Below, piece by piece: positions 8,535 to 16,190 of a DNA stretch of 43,336 nucleotides (the first letter of the stretch is position 1; the number at the start of each line of letters is the position of its first letter). The stretch lies in the NCBI GenBank assembly GCA_021828525.1, contig JAJZGM010000001.1, positions 1-43,336 on the forward strand, given 5' to 3'. Made by a program: the position numbers and the translations under genes. The notes below the pieces were generated by a model. The model made no database searches, was not told the origin of the DNA, and saw only the letters and a program-made list of their open reading frames with translations. This DNA is from Nitrospirota bacterium. GTDB taxonomy: Bacteria; Nitrospirota; Leptospirillia; Leptospirillales; Leptospirillaceae.

Positions 8535-9242
8535 CTACCGGACGAGGGTCCCGATCGGTTCACCCCGGACGACCCGGACGATATTGTTGGGCCCGTTAAG
8601 ATCGAAGACAATGATTGGAAGATTGTTGTCCATGCACAGTGATACGGCAGTGGAGTCCATCACCTTGAGTTTTTTCTCAAGGACATCGATATAGCTGAGC
8701 TCCACGAAACGTTCGGCCTTCAGGTTCTTCCGGGGGTCATCACTGTAGATACCGTCCACCTTCGTGGCCTTGAGTACCACTTCGGCCCCGATTTCCATCG
8801 CCCGGAGGGCAGCGGCCGTATCGGTGGTGAAATAGGGATTTCCGGTTCCCCCGGCAAAGATGATCACCCGGCCCTTTTCGAGGTGGCGCATGGCGCGCCG
8901 GCGAATGTAGGGTTCGGCGAGGGCCCGCATCTCCAGAGCCGTCAGAACCCTTGTCGAAACACCCTTTTTTTCGAGGACCGACTGGAGGGCCAGGGCATTG
9001 AGAATGGTTGAAAGCATCCCCATGTAATCCGCCGACGCCCGATCGATCCCCTGGCTGATCCCTGAGAGTCCGCGGAAAAAGTTCCCTCCGCCGATCACGA
9101 CTCCAATCTCCACACTTTGGGCAACGACGGCCTGGATCTCCACGGCAATCCGGTCCAGGACAGCAGGATCGATCCCGAAGGACAGATCCCCCATCAGTGC
9201 CTCCCCGGAAAGCTTCAGGAGAACCCTTTTATAACCGGGCAT
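8535..9242 (-). CDS. pyrH: Uridylate kinase
   Basis: UMP kinase of the amino-acid kinase fold (235 residues), which makes UDP from UMP for nucleic acid and cell-wall precursor synthesis. Typical motifs are KLSGEALMGD at the N-terminus, VVIGGGNFFRG, MDSTAVSLCMDNNLPI and the region ATKVDGIYSDDPRKN. It starts at ATG 9242, whose last-stop-base overlap (TGATG) with tsf indicates translational coupling. Gene order rpsB-tsf-pyrH-frr supports the call. Confidence 0.97.
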   Translation of the reverse strand: MPGYKRVLLKLSGEALMGDLSFGIDPAVLDRIAVEIQAVVAQSVEIGVVIGGGNFFRGLSGISQGIDRASADYMGMLSTILNALALQSVLEKKGVSTRVLTALEMRALAEPYIRRRAMRHLEKGRVIIFAGGTGNPYFTTDTAAALRAMEIGAEVVLKATKVDGIYSDDPRKNLKAERFVELSYIDVLEKKLKVMDSTAVSLCMDNNLPIIVFDLNGPNNIVRVVRGEPIGTLVR

Positions 9243-9838
9243 CAGCCCTTCCCTTCTCCGATCTGAAACCGTGCAAAGCGCCTGACAGAGATATTCTCGC
9301 CCATTTTCGCAATTTCTCCGGCAATCAGGTCACGCACGACCACGCCCGGATCCTTGACATAAGGCTGGTCCAGCAGGCAGGATTCCTGAAAAAATTTTTC
9401 CAGCTTGCCTTCCAGGATATTGCCTCGGACCTTTTCGGGCTTGTCCTGCACTTCGGCCAGGAATCCCGCGCGAAGACGGTTGATCTCCTCTTCCTGAATG
9501 CCAGTCCTGTCTACATAGGTGGGGGCGGCAGCGGCAATGTGCATGGCCAGGTTCCGGACAAGTTCCTTGAAATTGTCGGTACGGGCCACGAAATCCGTTT
9601 CGCAGTTGACCTCGACAAGAACTCCGATCTTGCTTCCGGCGTGGATGTAGGATCCGACGATTCCTTCGGCCGTTTCCCGGTCGGCTTTCTTGCTGGCCTT
9701 GAGAGCTCCGCTCTTCTTCAGGATTTCATAGGCCTTTTCGGGATCCCCGTTGGCTTCGACGAGGGCCTTCCGGCAGTCCATGAACCCCGCCTGGGTTTTT
9801 TCCCGAAGTTCCTTGACCACATTTGCAGCAATCTCCAT
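9242..9838 (-). CDS. tsf: Elongation factor Ts
   Basis: Short-form EF-Ts (198 residues), the guanine nucleotide exchange factor for EF-Tu. The N-terminal UBA-like domain has VVKELREKTQAGFMDCRKAL and the core has VNCETDFVARTDNFKELV, both hallmarks. The frame is open to 9880, but ATG 9838 is preceded by GGAGGAAGG and begins exactly at the conserved N-terminus, so the upstream 14 codons are not used. It lies about 105 bases after rpsB, with a hairpin between them that may tune the S2 to EF-Ts ratio. Confidence 0.97.
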   Translation of the reverse strand: MEIAANVVKELREKTQAGFMDCRKALVEANGDPEKAYEILKKSGALKASKKADRETAEGIVGSYIHAGSKIGVLVEVNCETDFVARTDNFKELVRNLAMHIAAAAPTYVDRTGIQEEEINRLRAGFLAEVQDKPEKVRGNILEGKLEKFFQESCLLDQPYVKDPGVVVRDLIAGEIAKMGENISVRRFARFQIGEGKG

Positions 9839-9909
9839 CTTGTTTCCTTCCTCCGTCTCTATCCGTCTGGCGTTCTTCACTGGGCTTTACGAGGCATGAC
9901 CGGCTGTGG

Positions 9910-9936
9910 AAAAGGGAGAGGGTCTTCCTCTCCCTT
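9910..9936 (-). terminator. Hairpin between rpsB and tsf, likely attenuator
   Basis: On the minus strand a perfect 10-base-pair stem (9936-9927 with 9921-9912) closes a five-base loop and runs straight into four T residues. The U-tract is short, so partial termination or 3' end protection of rpsB mRNA is more likely than complete termination. The essential tsf, pyrH and frr genes lie downstream. Confidence 0.5.
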
Positions 9937-9943
9937 CATCCCC

Positions 9944-10717
9944 CTATTTCTCTCCGGATTCTCCGGCCGAGAAGGCCTGCTCAAGCTCGGAGGCGACCGC
10001 CGGAGATTCAGGAGCCGCCTTGCCGGATGAGCGGCGGGACAACCCACCCTCGATCACGGCCTCGGCTATGCCCTCAGCCATGAGCCGGATGGAGCGGATT
10101 GCATCATCGTTGGCCGGAATCGGAAAATCGATCAGGTCCGGGTCGCAGTTCGTATCCACCATGGCCACCACCGGAATCCCGAGACGGTTGGCCTCGTGAA
10201 TGGCGATATGCTCTTTTTTGGGATCCACCACAAATATGGCCCCGGGAAGCTGTCCCATTCCGCGAATTCCCGACAGGGTCGATCGCAGCTTGGACTCCTC
10301 CTTTTCGATCTGGGCCACTTCCTTTTTGGGCAGACGGGCCCACTGGTCGCTTTCCTTCATCGCTTCGATTTTCTTCAGACGCTCGACGGATTTGCGGATC
10401 GTCTGGTGATTTGTCAGCATGCCGCCCAGCCAACGATGGGTGACATGGAACATTCCGCAACGTTCCGCCTCCTCCTCGATGATCGATTGGGCCTGTTTCT
10501 TGGTGGCGATGAAAAGGACCGACTTCCCTTCTCCCACGACATTCCTGATAAATCGCGTGGCCTGACGGTAACGCCGTGTCGTCTGCTGAAGATCGATGAT
10601 GTAGATGCCGTTTCTCTCCCCGTAGATGAATCGCTTCATCTTCGGGTTCCACCGCTTGGTCTGGTGTCCGAAATGGACACCGGCGTCGAGAAGTTCCTTG
10701 ATTGTCACGTTCTTCAT
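9944..10717 (-). CDS. rpsB: 30S ribosomal protein S2
   Basis: Ribosomal protein S2 (257 residues). Diagnostic segments are IKELLDAGVHFGHQTKRWNP, FIYGERNGIYIIDLQQT, WLGGMLTNHQTIRKSVERL and VPVVAMVDTNCDPDLIDFPI. The frame continues upstream, but ATG 10717 begins exactly at the conserved N-terminus and follows AGGAGACGGGA. The last 30 residues are a low-complexity Ser/Ala/Glu tail, common in S2. It is the first gene of the rpsB-tsf-pyrH-frr-alr-mlaE-mlaF-MCE series and carries an unusually long leader, described separately. Confidence 0.97.
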   Translation of the reverse strand: MKNVTIKELLDAGVHFGHQTKRWNPKMKRFIYGERNGIYIIDLQQTTRRYRQATRFIRNVVGEGKSVLFIATKKQAQSIIEEEAERCGMFHVTHRWLGGMLTNHQTIRKSVERLKKIEAMKESDQWARLPKKEVAQIEKEESKLRSTLSGIRGMGQLPGAIFVVDPKKEHIAIHEANRLGIPVVAMVDTNCDPDLIDFPIPANDDAIRSIRLMAEGIAEAVIEGGLSRRSSGKAAPESPAVASELEQAFSAGESGEK

Positions 10718-10845
10718 TCCCGTCTCCTGATCTGTGGGTTGACCTTTGCGAACCGTTCCCGCCGCCCAGGCCGGCGACAATAAACGCCTTTGCGGACCCG
10801 TGGGATTTCCGGATGATCTCCGCGATTCGCTGCAGTATTTGTTAT

Positions 10846-10881
10846 TGGACCGATGTCGGCCGAAGGCCGCGGTCTGGTCCA
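10846..10881 (-). promoter_or_regulatory. Stem-loop in the rpsB leader
   Basis: Within the roughly 245-base leader of rpsB, a 6-base-pair outer stem (TGGACC with GGTCCA, 10881-10876 and 10851-10846) encloses an internal loop and a 5-base-pair apical stem (CGGCC/GGCCG, three-base loop). No T-run follows, so it is not a terminator. In several phyla S2 represses its own mRNA by binding a structured leader; this hairpin is a candidate for such a site, by inference only. Confidence 0.35.
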
Positions 10882-10969
10882 GCCATAAACCCGTTCCAGT
10901 CCGGAGGGGCTGTCATGGCTGAACCTGAAGTGAAGAAGAAGGTCGCCACTTCTCTTCGTAAAACGTTTT

Positions 10970-10998
10970 TTTATACCACAATGAGGAAATAAATACAA
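10970..10998 (-). promoter_or_regulatory. Strong candidate promoter for the rpsB operon
   Basis: Minus-strand TTGTAT (10998-10993) is followed after 17 bases by TATAAA (10975-10970), with a TG one base upstream of the -10 box (extended -10). It lies directly after the argJ stop. The predicted start near 10963 leaves a leader of about 245 bases. The rest of the 286-base gap between argJ and rpsB (10718-11003) contains the leader hairpin and no convincing gene. Confidence 0.55.
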
Positions 10999-11003
10999 TC
11001 TTC

Positions 11004-12221
11004 CTAAGTTCTTCCCTTGTACCCGGCATTGATCCGGACGTAGTCGAGAGAGAGATCGGTTGTCCAGTATTCGGCTTCCATGGAGCCTTGTCCCAGCATG
11101 ACACGAAGGGTGATTTCCTTCCCTTTCATAACTTCGAGGGCCTTGTCCTCCTGGAGGGGTCCCAGACCCACACCCTTGTGAACCAGGGCTACAGGGCCCA
11201 TAAAAATATCGATCCGTTCCTCGAAGACCCTGACCCCGGAATTGCCGATTGCGACCATGATCCTTCCCCAGTTGACATCCTCGCCGAAGAAGGCTGTCTT
11301 GACGAGAAGTGAGCGGGATATGGACTGGGCCACCCTCCGCGCATCACCCCGGGATCGGGCCCCCGAAACCTGGATCCTGATGATCTTTGTGACGCCCTCC
11401 CCGTCCCTGACAAGCTGGTCCCGGAGGGATTCGCACACGGAGAGAACAAGCGGGTAAAACTCCTGGAACTCGGGGGAATTTCTGGTGACTCGCGAATTTT
11501 CGGCCAGACCGCTCGCCAGGATCAGGGCCGTATCATTGGTGCTCGTATCTCCGTCGACCGTCAGGGCATTGAAGGTCTTTTCCGAAGCCTGGACCAGGGC
11601 GTTTCTGAGGGCCTCCTTGTCCGCACAGGCGTCTGTCGTCAGAAACACGAGAAGAGTCGCCATCTGGGGATGGATCATTCCCACTCCCTTGGCGATCCCC
11701 CCGACCCTGACAGTCCGTCCACCGACAATCCCTTCGGTCTGGGCCGATTTTGATCGCGTGTCGGTCGTCATGATTGCCTGGGCGCAGGCTTCATGGCCGA
11801 AAGGACTGGCCTGTTTGACCAGGACGGGCAGAGAGGCCAGAATCGCCTCCATATTGAGCGGGCGACCGATCACTCCTGTCGACGCCATAAGGATCTTTCT
11901 GGGATCGCATCCCAGATGGCCCGAGAGCTTTTCCGAAATCAGGAAGGCATCCTTCTCGCCCTGCTCCCCGTTACAGGCATTGGCATTTCCGCTGTTGACG
12001 AGGATCGCCCGGACCCCTGCCCCCCGGACCCGGCGCTGGGTGATTCTGACAGCCGGAGCCTTGATCTGGTTTGTTGTGAAGACCCCGGCGGCCAGGCATT
12101 CCGTTTCGCAAAGGATCAGGGCGAGATCCGGCTTGCCGTTCTTTTTCACACCGGAATAGAGGCCTCCAGCGGCAAATCCCTTCGGAAAGGTGATTCCCCC
12201 CTCCATTTTTTTTCTGGACAT
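11004..12221 (-). CDS. argJ: Bifunctional ornithine acetyltransferase / N-acetylglutamate synthase
   Basis: ArgJ (405 residues) moves the acetyl group from N-acetylornithine to glutamate, and the bifunctional form also makes N-acetylglutamate from acetyl-CoA. The autocleavage site is visible at HPQMATLL, where Thr189 becomes the N-terminal nucleophile of the beta chain. Other family blocks are TNQIKAPAV, ILVNSGNANACNG and LTVDGDTSTNDT, and the C-terminal DLSLDYVRINAGY. Length is normal. It follows argC by about 30 bases, so the pair supplies steps 1, 3 and 5 of arginine synthesis; argB, argD and others are not in the window. Whether it is mono- or bifunctional cannot be read from sequence with certainty. 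Confidence 0.95.
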   Translation of the reverse strand: MSRKKMEGGITFPKGFAAGGLYSGVKKNGKPDLALILCETECLAAGVFTTNQIKAPAVRITQRRVRGAGVRAILVNSGNANACNGEQGEKDAFLISEKLSGHLGCDPRKILMASTGVIGRPLNMEAILASLPVLVKQASPFGHEACAQAIMTTDTRSKSAQTEGIVGGRTVRVGGIAKGVGMIHPQMATLLVFLTTDACADKEALRNALVQASEKTFNALTVDGDTSTNDTALILASGLAENSRVTRNSPEFQEFYPLVLSVCESLRDQLVRDGEGVTKIIRIQVSGARSRGDARRVAQSISRSLLVKTAFFGEDVNWGRIMVAIGNSGVRVFEERIDIFMGPVALVHKGVGLGPLQEDKALEVMKGKEITLRVMLGQGSMEAEYWTTDLSLDYVRINAGYKGRT

Positions 12222-12253
12222 GACGTCTTTCCCATGATGGTTTGTATTGAAGC

Positions 12254-13300
12254 CTAGGGAAAAAGGGCTTCCTGCCTCAGTCCATCCGTTTCATTAAGTC
12301 CAAAGATGCGGTTCATCGACTGGATGGCCTGACCGGCGGCTCCCCGGACGAGATTGTCGATGGCCGTCAGGACGACAAGACGATCTTCCTGGATCCTGGC
12401 GTGAATGTGGACATTGTTGGTGCCCCGGACGCTCATCGTATTGGGAGGAGAGGCCACCCTTCTCACAAAAGGACTGTCCCGGTAGCTTTCATCAATCATC
12501 CGGTCCGCCTCCTCCTGGGAACAGGGACCCTCCGTCACCATGTAGATCGTCGAGAGAATGCCGCGGTTGAACGGCAAGAGGTGGGGAACAAAGGTGACCC
12601 TTCCCCCTCCCATTCCTTCCATGGCCTGCTCCATCTCGGGAACATGCCTGTGGTCGAGGAGCTTGTAGGCGAGAACACCTTCTGAAATTTCGGGGAAGTG
12701 CGTCTCCAGGGTAAGCCCCCTTCCGGCGCCCGTGATCCCTGACTTTCCGTCGACAAAAATCATGTCCCTTTTGATCCGTCCGCGATGGAGAAAGGGAAGA
12801 ATTCCCAGGAGTGCTCCTGTGGGAAAGCACCCCGGGCAGGAGACGAGACTGCCTTTGCCTAGGGAGTTTCCTGCCCATTCGGGAAGAGCATAGACCGCCC
12901 GGGAGAGACCTTCCGGAAACATGTGGTCAATTCCATAGACCTTCCGGTAGAGGGCCGGATCCCGAAGACGATAGTCCGGCCCCAGATCGATGACAACCGT
13001 CCCCTGTTCAAGGTATCGCGGAACAAGCCTGAAACTCTGCCCGGCAGGGAGGGCAAAGAACACGATATCCACATCGGTCCAGAGGGGAGATTCCGAGGCC
13101 TTTTCCAGAATGGCGGAAGAATTTAGATGGGGATAAAGATCCCCGACAGAAACTCCAGCCCTGGACTCCCCCGCCAGGCGGACGACCTCCGTTGCCGGAT
13201 GCGATGCCAGGAGACGGACAAGTTCTGCTCCGGCATACCCCGAGGCGCCGACAATTCCGGCGCGAATCTTTGTCCCTTGCTGGGCCATTTCTTTCGTCAT
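12254..13300 (-). CDS. argC: N-acetyl-gamma-glutamyl-phosphate reductase
   Basis: NADPH-dependent reductase of arginine synthesis (348 residues). The Rossmann motif is GIVGASGYAGAELVRLL near residues 15-31, and the catalytic cysteine is Cys158 in SCPGCFPTGALL. The C-terminal region has VTFVPHLLPFNRGILSTIY and the final TAIDNLVRGAAGQAIQ, as expected. Two in-frame ATGs (13300 and 13288) are possible; the first follows GGAGAG closely and is used here. It starts only about 20 bases past the T-run of the rpsI terminator, so its promoter must lie within or before the ribosomal protein genes, or it depends on read-through. Confidence 0.95.
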   Translation of the reverse strand: MTKEMAQQGTKIRAGIVGASGYAGAELVRLLASHPATEVVRLAGESRAGVSVGDLYPHLNSSAILEKASESPLWTDVDIVFFALPAGQSFRLVPRYLEQGTVVIDLGPDYRLRDPALYRKVYGIDHMFPEGLSRAVYALPEWAGNSLGKGSLVSCPGCFPTGALLGILPFLHRGRIKRDMIFVDGKSGITGAGRGLTLETHFPEISEGVLAYKLLDHRHVPEMEQAMEGMGGGRVTFVPHLLPFNRGILSTIYMVTEGPCSQEEADRMIDESYRDSPFVRRVASPPNTMSVRGTNNVHIHARIQEDRLVVLTAIDNLVRGAAGQAIQSMNRIFGLNETDGLRQEALFP

Positions 13301-13320
13301 TTCTCTCCAATTTCAGCACG

Positions 13321-13348
13321 AAAAAAGGGGAGACCGAGGTCTCCCCTT
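13321..13348 (-). terminator. Rho-independent terminator after rplM-rpsI
   Basis: On the minus strand a near-perfect stem (GGGGAGACC with GGTCTCCCC, extended by two A-T pairs) with a tiny loop runs into six T residues. It lies about 25 bases after the rpsI stop and just before argC. This is the clearest terminator in the window. Confidence 0.85.
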
Positions 13349-13371
13349 CATATCGGGACACACTCCAGAGA

Positions 13372-13779
13372 TTAGCGCTTGGAAAACTGGAAACGCTTTC
13401 TGGCCCCCTTTTGGCCGAATTTTTTCCTTTCCTTGACCCTGGCGTCCCGGGTCAGGAAGCCTTCCTTTTTCAGGGACTCCCGGAATTCCGGATTTATTTC
13501 GAGCAAAGCCCGGGAAATTCCATGCCGGATGGCTTCGGCCTGTCCGGTCAACCCGCCTCCGGTGACCTTGGCGAAGACATCGAGTTTCCCGACCATATTC
13601 GTAAGCTCGATGGGAGCCTTCACCTGGGTGGTCCACAGGGTCCTCGGGAAGTATTCCTCGAGGGGCCTGTCATTGACCTGGATCAGACCTGTACCGCTCT
13701 GGACCCGCACACGGGCGATGGCAGTCTTGCGCTTTCCGGTCGCAGAACCCCGTCCATCCTCATTCGGTTCTCTCTCCAT
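13372..13779 (-). CDS. rpsI: 30S ribosomal protein S9
   Basis: Ribosomal protein S9 (135 residues). Characteristic segments are ATGKRKTAIARVRV, GKLDVFAKVTGGGLTGQAEA, IRHGISRALL and the basic tail ending KKFGQKGARKRFQFSKR. The universally conserved terminal SKR is intact. ATG 13779 is chosen over the adjacent TTG 13782 because AGGAGG lies six bases before it; the ATG shares one base with the rplM stop (TGATG). It forms the usual rplM-rpsI pair and ends at a strong terminator. Confidence 0.97.
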   Translation of the reverse strand: MEREPNEDGRGSATGKRKTAIARVRVQSGTGLIQVNDRPLEEYFPRTLWTTQVKAPIELTNMVGKLDVFAKVTGGGLTGQAEAIRHGISRALLEINPEFRESLKKEGFLTRDARVKERKKFGQKGARKRFQFSKR

Positions 13780-14225
13780 CAACGACCTCCTAATGCGTAG
13801 ACTTCGGGATTCTGGGCCTGATGTGGGTGCGATTCCTCAGCATAGACCTTGAGGCGGCTCATGAACTGGTTGGAGAGCTTGTTTTTGGGAAGCATTCCCT
13901 TCACGGCGTGAATGACCAGATGCTCAGGATTCCGGGAGCGGACTTCCTTTGCGGTCGCAGACTTGAAACCTCCGGGATAGCCGCTGTGCCGGTAATACAT
14001 TTTCTGGCTCCACTTTTTTCCTGTGAAGGCCACCTTGGCCGCATTGATCACGATGACAAAATCCCCTGCATCCTGATGCGGAGTAAAGAAAACCTTGTTC
14101 TTGCCCCGCAGAAGAAGCGCGACGGCCGTGGAGAGCCTCCCGACGGTCTGACCGTCGGCATCCACGACATACCACTTTTTCTGGGAGAGTTCTTCAGCGG
14201 TTGCGATTCGTGTCACTTTTTCCAT
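13779..14225 (-). CDS. rplM: 50S ribosomal protein L13
   Basis: Ribosomal protein L13 (148 residues). Typical blocks are KWYVVDADGQTVGRLSTAVA, LLRGKNKVFFTPHQDAGDFV, GKKWSQKMYYRHSGYPGG and AVKGMLPKNKLSNQFMSRLK, with the closing HPHQAQNPE. It begins 33 bases after a radical SAM gene, with AAGGAG a little far upstream of ATG 14225. It is coupled to rpsI. Lower-coordinate neighbours are arginine genes, so there is no larger ribosomal cluster here. Confidence 0.97.
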   Translation of the reverse strand: MEKVTRIATAEELSQKKWYVVDADGQTVGRLSTAVALLLRGKNKVFFTPHQDAGDFVIVINAAKVAFTGKKWSQKMYYRHSGYPGGFKSATAKEVRSRNPEHLVIHAVKGMLPKNKLSNQFMSRLKVYAEESHPHQAQNPEVYALGGR

Positions 14226-14258
14226 TGCCTGAAAATCTCCTTCAGATTCGGGTCGGCC

Positions 14259-16136
14259 TCAGGAGGTCATCTGGACCATAACCGGCTTGATCTCCTCCGC
14301 CATCGACGGGGAAGTCCTGATTCCGGCGATCGTCTCCTTGTAGGCTCGATGAACCCTGTCCAGATCCTGTGTAAAAAATGCTCCCAATTGGGCCAGCGAG
14401 GAGTAAAGGGAGCCATCCTGCTTGTCGAGGAACAGGGAGACGGCTGTCGGAGCCGATTGCTTGTGCTGGGCCAGCCACTGCTTCAGACTCTCGATTTTCT
14501 GGAAAAACTCTTCCTCTCCCTGACGCGCCCGCTCCATCACCGGCAACACGATACAGTCCACCTTCCCGCGAATCCTGGAAAGGGCCGTCGGATCATCCCC
14601 ATCGGCCAAAGATTCGGAAAAGGGAACCACTGAACTGCCAAGTCTTGCGAAAAAGGCGACAAGACCTGAACCCAGCTCCGAGTCAAGAATGAATCTCGGA
14701 ACGCCCACACGGTTCGTGCGTGGATTTCTGGAGGAGGATTCGATCCCCTCCTCCGCTTTTTCAAAGACCGTCGACCGGAGTCCCTCAAGGAATCCCTGAT
14801 TCTCCCGGCGCCAGTTCTTCAAAAGATGTTTCGCCCCAAACTGGATCAATGTCGAATAGTAGTCCCGCCTCATGGCGCTTCGGGATATATTTTTCCAGGA
14901 ATAGAAATCTTCCATCGCCCCGATCGCAGCCTCGTTCAATTCGTAGGCGGTCATATTCTTCGGACGGTAGACGGCATGATGTCCGTCATAAAGGCTCCAG
15001 TCCTTGTAAAGAAGCTCCCGGTTTCCCGTGGCATAAAAATGGTCGAAATCGGGAGAGCCTGGCAGCGGAGTGAGGATCATCAGCTGAATGGACTGAAGCT
15101 GCCACTCCTGGGCGAGGCGGGCCGTTTCGTAGATCGTATTCTTGTCGTCGGTGTCGGCGCCGACCACGAACATACCGTGAATCCTGATGCCGGCCTTGTT
15201 GAAGGCCTCGACGGACCGGACAATTTTTTCGTAGGTCTGCCGCTTGTTGAACAGATCGAGTGTCTGGGGATTGATCGACTCGAACCCGATAAAGACATTG
15301 AAGCAGTTGCTGGCCTTCATGAGCTCGAGCAGTTCGGGATCGAAGGCGGTTTCCGTCCTGATCTGGGCTCCCCATTCTGGGGTCAGCCCCTCTTCGATCA
15401 TCCTTTTGAGGAGATCCTTGGTCCTTTTCCTGTTGGCTGTAAAAAGGTCGTCCGCGAAAAAGACATATTTCGGATTGTTGACCCGGATTTCCTCAATGAC
15501 CCTCTCGATGGAATGCATCCTGAATCCATGGCCGTACATACCCGGAACGGAACAAAAAGTGCAGGTAAACGGACATCCGCGGGAGGTGGCAATGGAAATC
15601 AGGCCCCTCTTCTGGGTGTTCCAACCCTCCACCAGGCCGTAATCGGGGATGGGATTCGAGTCAAGGTCCTCCTTGAGTGGCCGGTCCGGATTATGGAGCT
15701 TCCGGGAGCCCTTCCAGTAGGAGAGACCAAGGATCTTCTCCATATCGCCACGGCCTTCCATGGCATCGATCAGCTCGAAGAGTGTTTCCTCGCCCTCTCC
15801 CCGCACGACATAATCCGCGTAATCGAGAGCCTCGTCCGGAAGAAATGTGACATGCGTGCCCCCGATAACGACGGGAATCCCCGCCTTGCGGACAGTCTCT
15901 GCCAGACGGTAAGACTGGGGAGCCGTGGAAGTGAGCGTTGAAATCCCTACAATGTCTGCAGAAAGCACTTCCTTCATGTCAACGGGCGCCACATCCTCGA
16001 TGTAGACCCTGACATCCCACCCCCGGTCTCTCAGCATGGTTCCAAGCAGAATGACGCCAAGTCTGGGAATGGTGAATGAACTATAGACATGGAGATGAGT
16101 TGACTTTGGCTCGACAAGCACAAATTTCTTTGCCAT
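14259..16136 (-). CDS. B12-binding-domain radical SAM protein with a receiver-like C-terminus
   Basis: Protein of 625 residues of unknown reaction. Residues 20-150 resemble the cobalamin-binding Rossmann fold of B12-radical SAM enzymes (VILLGTMLRDRGWDVRVY, ADIVGIS, VVIGGTHVTFLPDEAL, DYVVRGEGEETL), but the DxHxxG base-on motif is absent. The radical SAM cluster motif is CPFTCTFC (Cys188, Cys192, Cys195), with FADDLF and FIGFES following. After about residue 475 the chain reads like a CheY fold: a strand and helix, then DCIVLPVME, FFQKIESLKQWL, PTAVSLFL and LGAFFTQDLDRVHRAYKETI. The usual phospho-acceptor Asp would be Pro532, so any receiver role is as a pseudo-receiver. It lies between a ferredoxin, a possible electron donor, and rplM. 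Substrate unknown; lipid or hopanoid modification and RNA or protein modification are all possible. Confidence 0.85.
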   Translation of the reverse strand: MAKKFVLVEPKSTHLHVYSSFTIPRLGVILLGTMLRDRGWDVRVYIEDVAPVDMKEVLSADIVGISTLTSTAPQSYRLAETVRKAGIPVVIGGTHVTFLPDEALDYADYVVRGEGEETLFELIDAMEGRGDMEKILGLSYWKGSRKLHNPDRPLKEDLDSNPIPDYGLVEGWNTQKRGLISIATSRGCPFTCTFCSVPGMYGHGFRMHSIERVIEEIRVNNPKYVFFADDLFTANRKRTKDLLKRMIEEGLTPEWGAQIRTETAFDPELLELMKASNCFNVFIGFESINPQTLDLFNKRQTYEKIVRSVEAFNKAGIRIHGMFVVGADTDDKNTIYETARLAQEWQLQSIQLMILTPLPGSPDFDHFYATGNRELLYKDWSLYDGHHAVYRPKNMTAYELNEAAIGAMEDFYSWKNISRSAMRRDYYSTLIQFGAKHLLKNWRRENQGFLEGLRSTVFEKAEEGIESSSRNPRTNRVGVPRFILDSELGSGLVAFFARLGSSVVPFSESLADGDDPTALSRIRGKVDCIVLPVMERARQGEEEFFQKIESLKQWLAQHKQSAPTAVSLFLDKQDGSLYSSLAQLGAFFTQDLDRVHRAYKETIAGIRTSPSMAEEIKPVMVQMTS

Positions 16137-16142
16137 TACACT

Positions 16143-16189
16143 GCCCCCTTCAGGGGGCCTCCCTGCCAGAATGCGCAGGGAGGGGCCCC
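16143..16189 (-). promoter_or_regulatory. Tandem hairpins covering the ribosome-binding site of the radical SAM gene
   Basis: In the 54 bases between the ferredoxin stop and ATG 16136 there are two adjoining stem-loops (minus strand). The first pairs GGCCCC..CCTCCCTGC with GCAGGGAGG..CCCC around an eight-base loop with a two-base bulge. The second is GCCCCC-TGAA-GGGGGC, whose 3' arm is the only purine-rich ribosome-binding sequence before the ATG. The two share the GGCCCC bases, so they cannot both form fully. No T-run follows, so this is not a standard terminator. Confidence 0.5.
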
Positions 16190-16190
16190 G

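Noticed and set aside
10846..10881. Reading the hairpin before rpsB as a terminator for argJ.
   Set aside because: No T-run follows on the minus strand, and it lies about 80 bases downstream of a strong promoter.
10915..10992. Plus-strand mini-ORF of 25 codons (MAEPEVKKKVATSLRKTFFY at its start) with a fair ribosome-binding site.
   Set aside because: It lies over the strong minus-strand rpsB promoter and has no promoter of its own; most likely chance. Peptide conservation in relatives would change this view.
16143..16189. Reading the GC-rich hairpins before the radical SAM gene as a terminator.
   Set aside because: No T-run follows on either strand and the ATG is only seven bases further on.
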